Positions 42,253 through 51,391 of a DNA stretch of 64,000 nt are shown here, one piece after another. Within the stretch, counting starts at the first letter, position 1. Each line of letters begins with the position of its first letter. The stretch spans positions 1 to 64,000 of the forward strand of contig JAZKAR010000025.1 in assembly GCA_040389065.1 (NCBI GenBank), in the 5' to 3' direction. A program made the translations under genes and the position numbers. The stretch is from JAZKAR01 sp040389065 (GTDB lineage: Bacteria > Pseudomonadota > Gammaproteobacteria > Burkholderiales > Casimicrobiaceae). The notes under the pieces are model-generated. The model ran no database searches. It was not told the DNA's origin and saw only the letters and a list, made by a program, of their open reading frames with translations.

Positions 42253-42325
42253 TTAGAAGTTAGACAGTTAGGCCTCCTTCAGCATAAAAGCAATGCAGCA
42301 GACAATAAGTATCAATACAAGGTAA
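42253..42325 (+). repeat. Decayed palindromic element directly before an unknown gene
   Basis: TTAGAAGTTAGACAGTTAGG matches the left arm. AGCAATGCAGCAGACAATAAG ... CAAGGTAAG is a decayed core. The right arm is missing, and the gene start follows 5 bases later, so the element's core now supplies the ribosome-site region (AAGGTAAGAAAG). Confidence 0.6.
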
Positions 42326-42330
42326 GAAAG

Positions 42331-42786
42331 ATGGATTTAGAAACGTGGATTGAAGCCAGAATTGAGTATATTAAAGGACTCAAAGCGCCTTCAAACACCC
42401 AAAGGCTTATTATTCATTTGTATCATCGCTCCCCTCTTACAGACACCGAAACTAAACAACTAAATACCTTACTAAGTTTAGAAAGAATTAATGAACGTAA
42501 GGAAAATGCCAGCACTGCCAAAATCCCTAAAACAATACGTACCCTTAAAAAAGAAAATCATCGCGCTAGTACCAGTGAATTAAAGGAATTAGGCAGTATT
42601 GTAGAATTGCTCCATTTTGAAAAAGATAAAGGCCTCTTAGCAGGAGCATTGCTATATATACTTGATCAGTTCAAACAAGATGAAAGCCAGGATTTTAAAA
42701 TGTCGCTTAAACAGCGTGGAGATAAACTTTTGCTTGCCCAGCAAGAAGCCAGGCAAGCAAAGCGGAAGAATAAATTAACTTCCTAA
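42331..42786 (+). CDS. Unrecognised, highly charged small protein
   Basis: This 151-residue, soluble, Lys/Glu-rich and largely helical protein has no signal peptide. Segments such as LIIHLYHRSPLTDTETKQLNTLLSLERI and LHFEKDKGLLAGALLYILDQF suggest two helical blocks, with a basic C-terminus (QQEARQAKRKNKLTS). I recognise no family. It is preceded by a decayed palindromic element that probably forms its 5' leader. A role in nucleic-acid binding is possible from its charge only. Confidence 0.7.
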   Translation: MDLETWIEARIEYIKGLKAPSNTQRLIIHLYHRSPLTDTETKQLNTLLSLERINERKENASTAKIPKTIRTLKKENHRASTSELKELGSIVELLHFEKDKGLLAGALLYILDQFKQDESQDFKMSLKQRGDKLLLAQQEARQAKRKNKLTS

Positions 42787-42890
42787 CAAGATAATAATGT
42801 AAGTAAAGGGGCGCCGTCTTTCAATAACCATCAGCTTAACTATCTAGCCATCTATTATTCACTTATCTAATAGCACCCTTTATTTTTTAA

Positions 42891-43340
42891 TTAATCCGTC
42901 CAAATGAGTTCACGAGCAACCCAATAGCGGTGACGATATTCGTCTTCAATGTAAACCCAGTCTTCCTTCTCTTTAACAACTTTGAAAGAATGGTATTTTT
43001 CGCCGCGCCCCGTTTGGGCGTATTCTGTGCCTGGCCCTTCTCTTAAGTTAGCTTTAGGAGATTTAATCACCGCACAATGATACTTAGTTGTCACCAAGCT
43101 GCCTAAAATCCAACTGCTATAGCCATCGACATCTTTTACCCGAAGCCACCCGTTTTTTTCTTCGATGTCTTTTAAGGGCATGTATTTATAAACAGTCCAA
43201 ACTTTTTCATAAGAAGTGCCTGGGCCTGAACGAAGATTAGCATGGCTATTATTTACGCATACTCCTAATGCATTGGAGATGCCTCCCATGATCGGTAACA
43301 AGAACAGCAGACCAAGAATTTTTTGTGTTGATTTTCTCAT
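42891..43340 (-). CDS. Exported protein with two bacterial SH3 domains
   Basis: This 149-residue protein has a signal peptide (KILGLLFLLPIMGGISNA) followed by two SH3b repeats. Each shows the A-N-L-R-x-G-P-G-T motif (ANLRSGPGTSYEKVW, ANLREGPGTEYAQTG) and a W-x-x-V/I closing strand. I chose the ATG at 43340, preceded by TTGGAAA. SH3b domains often bind peptidoglycan peptides, and stand-alone two-SH3 proteins like this are common in betaproteobacteria with unknown roles. It is downstream of sua5 in the opposite sense of its left neighbour. Confidence 0.9.
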   Translation of the reverse strand: MRKSTQKILGLLFLLPIMGGISNALGVCVNNSHANLRSGPGTSYEKVWTVYKYMPLKDIEEKNGWLRVKDVDGYSSWILGSLVTTKYHCAVIKSPKANLREGPGTEYAQTGRGEKYHSFKVVKEKEDWVYIEDEYRHRYWVARELIWTD

Positions 43341-43482
43341 TATGTATTTTCCAAGTATATGAGCAGCCATAGGCTACCTAGCCTGATTAATTCTACAGCA
43401 TATACACTCGTCTCTCGCACTGCTATTCATTGCACTTGCACTTGGTAAAGCAATTTTTTTTAGCAAGCTACTCTTTTAAAAG

Positions 43483-44499
43483 TTATAAAGGATATGGTTT
43501 TGTTGCCCTAGCAATACGATCTCTCACTGCCATCCACGCAGAGGAAGCTAAAGAAGCATCTGGCTCAATCACCCACAATCGTTGCACACTGTTAAGCGTA
43601 TCAGCCTCGCGTAGAGCAGCATAGAGACCTTGTGCGTAACCTGTTGCTGAGTTGGGTAATAGCTTTAACTGTACTTCATTTTTTTCTAAGGGAAGGCTGT
43701 CAAAAACATGATGACCAGTATGGCGTAATACCCAATCGCCCTCGCCCCATTGCTTTTGAGAAATCATGCCTATGGCTTGCTCTTGCGTGATGCAGTAAGC
43801 TGGTTTAATTGGAGCATAATGGCTATCAAGATTGCCTGATACTCGAATATCAAGATGTGCGGGCAGCAAAACTGGCATATTAACAATAGACTCAATTTTT
43901 TCAGGACTAATATCACCAGGGCGCAATAATATAATGTGATCAGACTCTATTTTGATAATGGTTGATTCAATTCCTATCTGGCAAAATCCGCCATCGACAA
44001 TGGCATCAATTTTCCCATTCAACTCTGCCCAAACATCAGCCGCACTGGTAGGGCTAATTCGCCCAAAACGATTCGCAGATGGCCCAGCAACACCTAAACC
44101 ACTTTTTTGTAAAATACTGAGCGTTAAAGGATGATTAGGAATACGTAAACCAATACAATCTTGCCCACCGGTTACTGTACGATCAATACCTTCTTTTATC
44201 GGTAAAATAAACGTTAGAGGCCCTGGGCAAAACGCCGCAGCTAAGCGATATACCTGTTCGGAAATTTCACTGGCCCAGTCGGCAAATCTTTCAATACTGC
44301 CTACATGCACAATGAGGGGGTGATCAGCAGGCCGCTCTTTGGCCTTAAAAATTGATTTTACGGCGCCAGGCGAATCAGCCCGAGCACATAAACCATATAC
44401 AGTTTCAGTCGGTAAGGCAACAAGTTCGCCTCTTTTCAAGCGGTCAATCGCTTCATCTAGCCCATCTTCTTTTAATAGATGAGTTACTTTATTTAACAC
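43483..44499 (-). CDS. L-threonylcarbamoyladenylate synthase, long Sua5 form
   Basis: This 338-residue protein has an N-terminal YrdC domain (VALPTETVYGLCARADSPGAV, KAKERPADHPLIVHV, GLRIPNHPLTL, SANRFGRISPT) plus the C-terminal Sua5 domain, joined by a linker after LLRPGDISPE. It makes threonylcarbamoyl-AMP for the t6A37 tRNA modification. The start is a GTG at 44499, with GAGGTG just upstream. The long form is typical of many betaproteobacteria, whereas enterics have the short TsaC. Confidence 0.94.
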   Translation of the reverse strand: MLNKVTHLLKEDGLDEAIDRLKRGELVALPTETVYGLCARADSPGAVKSIFKAKERPADHPLIVHVGSIERFADWASEISEQVYRLAAAFCPGPLTFILPIKEGIDRTVTGGQDCIGLRIPNHPLTLSILQKSGLGVAGPSANRFGRISPTSAADVWAELNGKIDAIVDGGFCQIGIESTIIKIESDHIILLRPGDISPEKIESIVNMPVLLPAHLDIRVSGNLDSHYAPIKPAYCITQEQAIGMISQKQWGEGDWVLRHTGHHVFDSLPLEKNEVQLKLLPNSATGYAQGLYAALREADTLNSVQRLWVIEPDASLASSAWMAVRDRIARATKPYPL

Positions 44500-44540
44500 T
44501 CACACACCTCAAACACTATTTTTTTGAATATTAGCATTGA

Positions 44541-44574
44541 TAGAAGTTATACAGTTGAAATGCGTAACTTCTAA
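44541..44574. repeat. Core-less minimal palindromic element (34 bp)
   Basis: TAGAAGTTATACAGTT and the right arm CGTAACTTCTAA are joined by only a few bases, with no core at all. It lies 42 bp upstream of the sua5 start and shows that the arms can persist, or move, without the core. Confidence 0.8.
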
Positions 44575-44647
44575 TTTATTGTTATAAAGTGTTCAGTAGG
44601 AATTTAATATCCAGATGCCTGATAGGCGCGATATGAGTGACTGACAA

Positions 44648-45430
44648 TTAGAAAGGCTCATTCATAAGAACCACACGCCAGCCTTCCTTAAACTTGCTGA
44701 GTTCAAACCTGCGGCTTGCTGCCTCGCCAGTTTGCCTTGATTTGAAAATAACTCGAAACGCTACACGAGTAGGAGGCATTAAACGCCAATTATCTACTTG
44801 GTACACATCTAAACACTCTGACGTATTATGTTTAGGCGTATCTTGAAAAGGTACTACAGCTCTTGATTGATATCGCTCATAGCCTCTTGCTATGACTTCT
44901 TGCGTCCAAGGTGTTCCGCAAGCTGAGGCTTCAAGTACAGGCTGCATAATCTCTGAAAGCTCTTTAACAATCGGCTCGACCATTCCATCTGAATAAGCGA
45001 ATAAAGCATCCGCCATTTGTAAATGTTGCTCAGGGGTCATTTGTGACCCTGAGCGCGTGAGCGATAAACCTTGGACAGGAATATTAGCCATAGGTTGGCC
45101 TGCTGGCACGTTTATAGAATTTGGAAAAGGAGTAGGAAGGCCAGGACCTGACACAGGATAACCCGGTACACCTTGGGGAATAGAACGTACAGTGCCCTGC
45201 ATTGCTCCAGCAGCTAGTTGCATGGCACCTGGTTGCTGCTGGTATCCATAAGGTTGCTGCTGATAAGAAGAAGGTTGCCCCTGACCTTGCTGATAGACAG
45301 GAACGATCACCGGATAAATAACAGGTGGAGGAGATTGGGAAACACATCCGGAAAGCAATACGCTTAATATTGCAGCGCTGCATGCGACTCGTCTAGCTTC
45401 AGCAAAGCCTTTGATAACGCCTGTTTCCAT
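44648..45430 (-). CDS. Unknown lipoprotein with Pro/Gln-rich linker
   Basis: This 260-residue protein has a lipoprotein signal (AAILSVLLSGC, lipidated Cys about residue 29). A low-complexity region rich in Gln, Pro, Gly and Tyr follows (about 35-120), then a globular C-terminal domain (about 125-260, MTPEQHLQMADALFAYSDG ... WRVVLMNEPF). It should be anchored in the membrane facing the periplasm. I do not recognise the domain. It lies downstream of thrC on the same strand with a 75-bp gap. Confidence 0.8.
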   Translation of the reverse strand: METGVIKGFAEARRVACSAAILSVLLSGCVSQSPPPVIYPVIVPVYQQGQGQPSSYQQQPYGYQQQPGAMQLAAGAMQGTVRSIPQGVPGYPVSGPGLPTPFPNSINVPAGQPMANIPVQGLSLTRSGSQMTPEQHLQMADALFAYSDGMVEPIVKELSEIMQPVLEASACGTPWTQEVIARGYERYQSRAVVPFQDTPKHNTSECLDVYQVDNWRLMPPTRVAFRVIFKSRQTGEAASRRFELSKFKEGWRVVLMNEPF

Positions 45431-45505
45431 AGGTTTATTTCCCTTTCCCGCACTAGCTCGCCTGCCTGCCCTTTCTTACTATTTAATTTTAGACAAACAA
45501 ACGCT

Positions 45506-46951
45506 CTAGTTACACTGATGTTTAATAATCTGCTTTACTTGCTCGATATCGGCAGAAATCACCTTAACCCTTTGGGGTAATGTTTCAAGTAATGCAAGAT
45601 CATTAGAAAGTGGTGGTTCGATGCCGATCGCTTCTTTAATAGTATCGGCAAATTTTGCAGGGAGGGCAGTTTCTAAACAAATGACAGGAACATCAGACTC
45701 GCGAAAAGCCTGTGCAACTTTAACTCCATCTGCCGTGTGAGGGTCAATAAGAAGCTGGTAACGCTCCCAAACATCTTTAATACAGGCTAATCGATCAGCG
45801 TGGGTGCTGCGCCCTGATACAAAACCAAAATCTTCAATTCGGTTAGCATATGGGATAGCATTAAAATCGAACCCCCCTTCTTTCTCAACAGACTGCCATA
45901 ATGATTTCAAAATATCTGCACGTGCGCCCACAACATCGTAAATAAACCGCTCGAAGTTAGATGCTTTTGAAATATCCATTGAAGGGCTACTGGTTACATG
46001 CGTTTCACTGCTTTGTCGAACACGGTATTTACCTGTTCTAAAAAACTCATCTAACACATCATTTTCATTGGTCGCTACTACCAGACGTTCAATGGGCAAT
46101 CCCATTTGTCGCGCAATATGGCCTGCATATACATTGCCAAAATTGCCCGATGGCACTACAAAACGTACTGATTGATCAGAAGAGGATGTAGCCTGAAAGT
46201 AACCCTTAAAGTAGTACACCACCTGTGCAACAATTCTGGCCCAGTTAATAGAATTAACGGCCCCAATTTTGTAATGTGCTTTAAACTCAAGATCATTAGA
46301 AACGGCTTTTACTACATCTTGGCAATCATCAAAGCTGCCTTCTACAGCTAAGTTAATAATATTTTCATCCATCAAGCTATACATTTGAGCTCGTTGAAAA
46401 GCACTCATACGGCCGTTTGGTGACAGCATAATAACGCGAACACCTTCTTTGCCACGCATCGCATATTCAGCAGCTGAACCTGTATCGCCAGAAGTAGCAC
46501 CTAAGATATTTAGGGTACGATTTTCACGCTTAAGCACATACTCAAATAAGTGGCCTAAAAACTGCATCGCGATATCTTTAAATGCAAGAGTAGGCCCATT
46601 CGATAAGGCTAAAATATGAAAATTCGGTTCTAATGTTTTGAGCGGAGTAATCTCTTCATGCCCACCAAAGATCTCTGGGCGATACGCTTTCTCTACTAAT
46701 ACTTTAAGATCATCTTCAGGAATATCGTCAATAAAAAGGCGCATAATTTCAAAGGCTAACTCTGCATACGAAAGCTTGCGCCATTGTTCGAGAGTATCAA
46801 AATCAATATGAGGATAATGATCTGGTACTGCCAACCCTCCATCGGGAGCCAAACCATTGAGAACAACTTCTGAAAACGACAGCGGTTCCATTCCCCCACG
46901 TGTACTCACGTAATGCATACTACTTTTAACTTTATTGGTATGAAGAGCCAT
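45506..46951 (-). CDS. thrC: Threonine synthase
   Basis: This 481-residue PLP enzyme converts O-phosphohomoserine to threonine. The PLP lysine is in NGPTLAFKDIAMQFLGHLFE; GATSGDTGSAAEYAM and FVVPSGNFGNVYAGHIA are also present. The ATG at 46951 is preceded by AGGAGG at six bases, so I keep it, although homologues usually begin at the later MHYVSTRGG. It lies 2 bp after hom and forms the alaC-hom-thrC operon. Confidence 0.97.
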   Translation of the reverse strand: MALHTNKVKSSMHYVSTRGGMEPLSFSEVVLNGLAPDGGLAVPDHYPHIDFDTLEQWRKLSYAELAFEIMRLFIDDIPEDDLKVLVEKAYRPEIFGGHEEITPLKTLEPNFHILALSNGPTLAFKDIAMQFLGHLFEYVLKRENRTLNILGATSGDTGSAAEYAMRGKEGVRVIMLSPNGRMSAFQRAQMYSLMDENIINLAVEGSFDDCQDVVKAVSNDLEFKAHYKIGAVNSINWARIVAQVVYYFKGYFQATSSSDQSVRFVVPSGNFGNVYAGHIARQMGLPIERLVVATNENDVLDEFFRTGKYRVRQSSETHVTSSPSMDISKASNFERFIYDVVGARADILKSLWQSVEKEGGFDFNAIPYANRIEDFGFVSGRSTHADRLACIKDVWERYQLLIDPHTADGVKVAQAFRESDVPVICLETALPAKFADTIKEAIGIEPPLSNDLALLETLPQRVKVISADIEQVKQIIKHQCN

Positions 46952-46953
46952 CG

Positions 46954-48309
46954 TTAGCCTCCTAATGTTTCAACATGAAGACGGATAACGGGTTGGTGTA
47001 CTGCTGCTAAATCTTCAATTTCAGCTAAAGCAGCATGAACAGCAGATTCTTTCACGCAATGCGTTAACACAATAATATCTACAATACCGCCACTTTCTTG
47101 TCCAGGCTTTTGCAATAATGCGCTTAATGACACGTTATGCTCGGCAAGAATGCGGCTTAATTCAGCGACCACGCCAGGGCGATCAGTTACCGGAAAACGC
47201 AAATAGAACGATGTTTCTACTTCGCTCATCGGTAACACCGCTACCTCTTTTTGCTCATTAAACGCTAAGGGAGCAGCCGTTGGCGCTTTATGTGGGGCTT
47301 CAGATAAATAACGCCCTATATCAATAATATCAGCCACCACAGCGCTAGCAGTAGGTTCTGCACCAGCACCAGCACCAACATACAAGGTTGGGCCAACCGC
47401 ATCGCCTTGCACAAGAATGGCATTTTTAGCACCATCTACCTGCGCTAATAAACAATTTGCAGGAACTAATGCAGGGTGAACACGAAGCTCAATCCCTTTT
47501 GGAGTTCTGCGTGTTAAGCCCAGTAATTTAACCCGATAGCCTAATGATTCCGCATAGCGAATATCAACTGATTGCAATGCTCGAATACCTTCTGTATGAA
47601 TTTTATCAAACTGAATAGGTGAACCAAATGCCATGGCTGATAGCAAGCTTAACTTATGCGCTGCATCAATGCCTTCAACATCAAATGTAGGGTCAGCCTC
47701 GGCATACCCTAGCCGTTGCGCTTCAGCAAGTACAGTCGCAAAATCAAGGCCTTTGGAACGCATTTCTGACAGAATAAAATTACTGGTTCCATTAATAATT
47801 CCAGCTAGCCATTCTATTCGGTTTGCAGTTAGACCTTCACGCAATACTTTAAGAATAGGAATTCCACCCGCGACAGCGGCTTCAAAACCAATATGTACCC
47901 CTGCTTGCTTGGCAGCATTAAAAATTTCTTGCCCATGCAATGCTAGCAATGCCTTGTTAGCGGTTACCACAGATTTACCCTCTGCAATTGCCGTCAGCAC
48001 CACTTCTTTTGCCAATGTCGTGCCGCCCATTACTTCAATCACAACATCAACATCAGGATGGCGTGCTACCGCTAATGCATCAGAATGAATACGAATACCT
48101 TCATTTTTTAACACATTAATTTTTTCGATACGGCGATTGGCAACATCAGTCACTACAATAGGCCGCCCTAACCGGCGTTGAATTTCTTCTTGATTGCGCT
48201 GGAGTACACTCAAGGTTCCCCCACCAACGGTTCCAAAACCGATGATTCCAACACGTAATGGCTTTATAGCTGGTTTTACAGCTTCAACACTTGCTTGACT
48301 TGTACTCAT
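46954..48309 (-). CDS. hom: Homoserine dehydrogenase
   Basis: This 451-residue protein has the NAD(P) motif GIIGFGTVGGGTL, catalytic-domain motifs NGTSNFIL and EADPTFDVEGIDAAHKL, and a C-terminal ACT domain (about 370-450, RFPVTDRPGVVAELSRILAEHN) for threonine feedback control. It reduces aspartate semialdehyde to homoserine. The ATG at 48309 is preferred; an in-frame TTG lies 6 bases earlier. It sits between alaC and thrC in one operon. Confidence 0.97.
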   Translation of the reverse strand: MSTSQASVEAVKPAIKPLRVGIIGFGTVGGGTLSVLQRNQEEIQRRLGRPIVVTDVANRRIEKINVLKNEGIRIHSDALAVARHPDVDVVIEVMGGTTLAKEVVLTAIAEGKSVVTANKALLALHGQEIFNAAKQAGVHIGFEAAVAGGIPILKVLREGLTANRIEWLAGIINGTSNFILSEMRSKGLDFATVLAEAQRLGYAEADPTFDVEGIDAAHKLSLLSAMAFGSPIQFDKIHTEGIRALQSVDIRYAESLGYRVKLLGLTRRTPKGIELRVHPALVPANCLLAQVDGAKNAILVQGDAVGPTLYVGAGAGAEPTASAVVADIIDIGRYLSEAPHKAPTAAPLAFNEQKEVAVLPMSEVETSFYLRFPVTDRPGVVAELSRILAEHNVSLSALLQKPGQESGGIVDIIVLTHCVKESAVHAALAEIEDLAAVHQPVIRLHVETLGG

Positions 48310-48325
48310 TTTCAATCATCTATTC

Positions 48326-49507
48326 TTAAATGTGTTTAAACATATGCTTAATGCCACGAACTGCCTGGCGTATACGCGCTTCATTTTCAATCAGTGCAAA
48401 GCGCACATGGTCATCACCGTATTCGCCAAATCCAATACCAGGCGATACTGACACCTTTGCTTCAGCCAATAGCTTTTTCGCAAACTCTAATGACCCTAAA
48501 TCTTTAAATTGCTCAGGAATTTTGGCCCAAATATACATGGCAGCGCGAGGGTTATCTACTATCCAACCAGCTTCGTGCAACCCTTTAACCATTACGTCGC
48601 GTCGGCGCTGATATATAGCAGAAATTTCTTGTACACAATTTTGTGGCCCTTCTAAGGCAGCAATAGCTGCAACTTGCAGCGGGGTAAAGGTGCCATAATC
48701 ATGGTAGCCCTTAATACGAGCCAATGCATTCACAAGCACAGGATTTCCTACCATAAAGCCAATACGCCAACCAGCCATATTATAACTTTTACTCATTGTA
48801 AAAAATTCTACCGCAACGTCTTTTGCCCCTGGAACTTGCATAATGGAGGGAGCGCGCCAGCCATCAAAACATATATCTGCATAGGCCAGATCATGCACCA
48901 CATAAATTTTATGTTCACGTGCTAGTGCTACAATTTTTTCAAAAAAGTCTAACTCAACACATTGCCCTGTTGGGTTTGAAGGAAAATTTAAAATAAGCAT
49001 TTTAGGTTTAGGAAAACACTCACGTATCGCACGCTCTAGCTCTTCAAAAAAATCAACACAGGGCGTAAAGCGCACGTGCCGTATTTTTGCACCTGCAATC
49101 ACAGGCCCATAAATATGAATAGGATAGCTAGGGTTCGGTACTAATACGGTATCTTCACGGTCTAAGGTAGCCAATGCTAAGTGAGCAATACCTTCTTTTG
49201 AACCAATCGTAACAATCGCTTCGCTATCAGGATCAAGCTCCACCCCATAACGGCGCTGATACCAACCGCAAATAGCCTTACGCAAACGGGGAATACCTTT
49301 AGAGACCGAATACCCATGGGTATCAGGCCGCAACACCGTTTCAATTAACTTATCAACAATATGTTTAGGCGTTGGGCCATCAGGATTACCCATTCCAAAA
49401 TCGATAATGTCCTCTCCCCTGCGCCGCGCCGCCATTTTTAGTTCAGAGGTAATATTAAATACATAAGGAGGCAATCGATTGATGCGCGAAAATGGGGAAG
49501 AAGCCAT
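48326..49507 (-). CDS. alaC: Alanine-forming aminotransferase (AlaC-like)
   Basis: This 393-residue fold I PLP aminotransferase starts INRLPPYVFNITSELKMAARRRGEDIIDFGMGNPDGPTP-like. Its PLP lysine lies in MSKSYNMAGWRIGF, with LNFPSNPTGQ and the substrate Arg in DDHVRFALIENE. AlaC-type enzymes make alanine from pyruvate and glutamate. Placement just before hom and thrC is the usual betaproteobacterial order and links it to aspartate-family metabolism. It is the first gene of the operon; two type B palindromic elements lie upstream. Confidence 0.94.
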   Translation of the reverse strand: MASSPFSRINRLPPYVFNITSELKMAARRRGEDIIDFGMGNPDGPTPKHIVDKLIETVLRPDTHGYSVSKGIPRLRKAICGWYQRRYGVELDPDSEAIVTIGSKEGIAHLALATLDREDTVLVPNPSYPIHIYGPVIAGAKIRHVRFTPCVDFFEELERAIRECFPKPKMLILNFPSNPTGQCVELDFFEKIVALAREHKIYVVHDLAYADICFDGWRAPSIMQVPGAKDVAVEFFTMSKSYNMAGWRIGFMVGNPVLVNALARIKGYHDYGTFTPLQVAAIAALEGPQNCVQEISAIYQRRRDVMVKGLHEAGWIVDNPRAAMYIWAKIPEQFKDLGSLEFAKKLLAEAKVSVSPGIGFGEYGDDHVRFALIENEARIRQAVRGIKHMFKHI

Positions 49508-49695
49508 AAAAAATCACCGAAAAATGAAAACGCAAACATACATCGTACCGGGTATCGCTGATGCCGACAATCAATAAGCAAAACAAACATCCCGAAGCTA
49601 ATAAAAAACCACGCATCAAGCAAACGCAATAGGTTATTAAAACCTTATCACATAGTTTAATAAGAAAAACTTATTTACCTAAATTCCATACACCC

Positions 49696-49788
49696 GTAGA
49701 TCGCCTGCAAAACCGCTCCAGTAAAGCATGTCAACGCAGACAGTACAAATAGTACGACAAGGAGCCAACACGCAGCTGGAGTGGTTTT
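49696..49788 (+). repeat. Palindromic element, arm type B, copy 1 (right arm degraded)
   Basis: Left arm GTAGATCGCCTGCAAAACCG plus CTCCAG. The core ACGCAGACAGTACAAATAGT ACGACAAGG is the same core as in type A elements. The right arm begins CTGGAGTGGTTTT and then is lost into the next duplication unit. Confidence 0.8.
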
Positions 49789-49856
49789 AATAGGTTACTC
49801 AAACCATACCTTTTATTTTAATAAGCAAAACTTATTTACTTAAATTCCATACGCCT

Positions 49857-49961
49857 GTAGATCGCCCGCAAAACCGCTCCAGCAAGGCATAGCAACGCAG
49901 ACAGTACTAATGTACGGCAAGGAGCCATAACGCCGCTGGAGCGGTTTTGCGGGCGATCTAC
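49857..49961 (+). repeat. Palindromic element, arm type B, copy 2 (105 bp, perfect arms)
   Basis: The arms at 49857-49882 and 49936-49961 are perfect 26-bp inverted repeats (starting GTAGATCGCCC and ending GGGCGATCTAC). The core AAGGCATAGCAACGCAGACA followed by GTACTAATGTACGGCAAGG is almost the same as in type A copies, but the arms are unrelated to type A. Confidence 0.92.
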
Positions 49962-50055
49962 ATAATATATTATCACGCATGAACTAGACCTCAACCAAGA
50001 AGTCGAATAGACTATCGACACTAGAAACCTATCTCATTAATAACGCTGAAAAAAC

Positions 50056-51348
50056 ATGATACCCTCACATGCCCAACACGCTTTTTTAAATGATGCCCTC
50101 CATAAGCTTCACCTTAATAGAGAAACGCTAGCAGGAAGAATTGGCGTACCTCGAAAAGCATTAGATGGATGGATGGCCTCTGAAGAATCAGCCGACTTTC
50201 AAACTATTCCTGAAGCAGTTAAAAAATTTATCTTAGCAATGCTGCACCACGAAAATATTCAACCCTTCTCCAAACAAGCGGCACTTAGAGATCGTATTTC
50301 TGCCGAAGGAAAACCTCAACTTCTTTCCGTGGATCAGTTTTCCCGCGATTCTGTAGAAGCCCTGTTTCGCGTTGCAGATATCATGCAACCCATTGCCCGT
50401 CGCCAAAAAGTCTCCCGCGTGTTAGAAGGTGCTGTATTAGGCAATCTTTTTTTTGAAGCAAGCACCCGCACCCGCGTGAGTTTTGGCGCTGCCTTTTGCC
50501 GTTTGGGAGGCTCAATTTGCGATACCACAGGCTTTACCTTCTCATCGATGGCAAAAGGTGAATCTATCTATGACACTAGCCGTGTCATGAGTGGCTATGT
50601 TGATGCATTAGTCGTTCGGCACCCTGATCTTGGCTCTGTTCATGAGTTTGCCAGTGCCACTAATATTCCTGTTATCAATGGAGGAGATGGGCCCGGCGAA
50701 CATCCTAGTCAGGCACTTCTCGATCTTTACACAATTCAAACTGAATTTGCTCGGCTGAATAAGAATATTGATGGTTCGCATATTGCGTTAATAGGTGATT
50801 TAAAACATGGCAGAACCGTTCACTCGCTTATTAAGCTTCTCGCGTTATATAAAGATTTAAAATTTACGTTAGTAGCGCCTGAATCACTTGAAATGCCAAG
50901 CTATATTCTGGAAAAAGTTGCCCGTAATGGTCATGTGATCGAACAATCAACATCGCTTAGCCAAAGCTTGCCTGGTGTTGATGTAGTATACGCCACGCGT
51001 GTTCAAAAAGAGCGCTTTACCAATCCTGATGAGATGGTAAAAGGGTACACCCCTGACTTTCAAATCAATCAAGCGCTTATTGATGCATATTGTAGCCAAG
51101 ACATTGTCGTGATGCATCCCTTGCCGCGTGATAGCCGTGCTGAAGCGAATGATTTAAGCACTGATTTAAATCATGATCCACGCTTAGCTATTTTCAGACA
51201 AACTGATAATGGTATTCCTATTAGAATGGCAATTTTTGCCATATTACTAGGAGTTGAACATTTAGTAGAGCGATCACTACGCGATACCACTTGGCATCAC
51301 CCTTGTTATATTGGTGTTGATGATGCACCTTTTTATAGCCAGGATTAG
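50056..51348 (+). CDS. pyrB: Aspartate carbamoyltransferase with N-terminal HTH-like extension
   Basis: This 430-residue protein catalyses carbamoyl phosphate + aspartate to carbamoyl aspartate in pyrimidine synthesis. The catalytic part (about residue 85 on) has FFEASTRTRVSF with S136-TRTR140, the loop lysine in SSMAKGES, HPSQALLD and MHPLPR. About 115 residues longer than E. coli PyrB, it carries an N-terminal block (LHLNRETLAGRIGVPRKALDGWM) that reads like a helix-turn-helix. I believe similar extensions exist in betaproteobacterial homologues. Whether it binds DNA or a partner is unknown. No pyrI regulatory gene is adjacent. Confidence 0.94.
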   Translation: MIPSHAQHAFLNDALHKLHLNRETLAGRIGVPRKALDGWMASEESADFQTIPEAVKKFILAMLHHENIQPFSKQAALRDRISAEGKPQLLSVDQFSRDSVEALFRVADIMQPIARRQKVSRVLEGAVLGNLFFEASTRTRVSFGAAFCRLGGSICDTTGFTFSSMAKGESIYDTSRVMSGYVDALVVRHPDLGSVHEFASATNIPVINGGDGPGEHPSQALLDLYTIQTEFARLNKNIDGSHIALIGDLKHGRTVHSLIKLLALYKDLKFTLVAPESLEMPSYILEKVARNGHVIEQSTSLSQSLPGVDVVYATRVQKERFTNPDEMVKGYTPDFQINQALIDAYCSQDIVVMHPLPRDSRAEANDLSTDLNHDPRLAIFRQTDNGIPIRMAIFAILLGVEHLVERSLRDTTWHHPCYIGVDDAPFYSQD

Positions 51349-51391
51349 CATAGTTATCTAGCTAAAGTTCGGTTTACTATTCAGTATGAAA

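Larger units (their letters stand above)
49628..49961. repeat. Tandem direct duplication, 161-bp period
   Basis: AATAGGTTA at 49628 and 49789, TTATTTAC followed by TAAATTCCATAC, and GTAGATCGCC at 49696 and 49857 all recur at 161 bp. The two units have diverged by substitutions and the first has a degraded right arm. Confidence 0.88.
49508..50055. other. Divergent intergenic region holding tandem type B elements
   Basis: The 548 bases between alaC and pyrB contain a 161-bp direct duplication (49628-49961), each unit carrying one palindromic element. The rest shows no gene. Confidence 0.7.
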
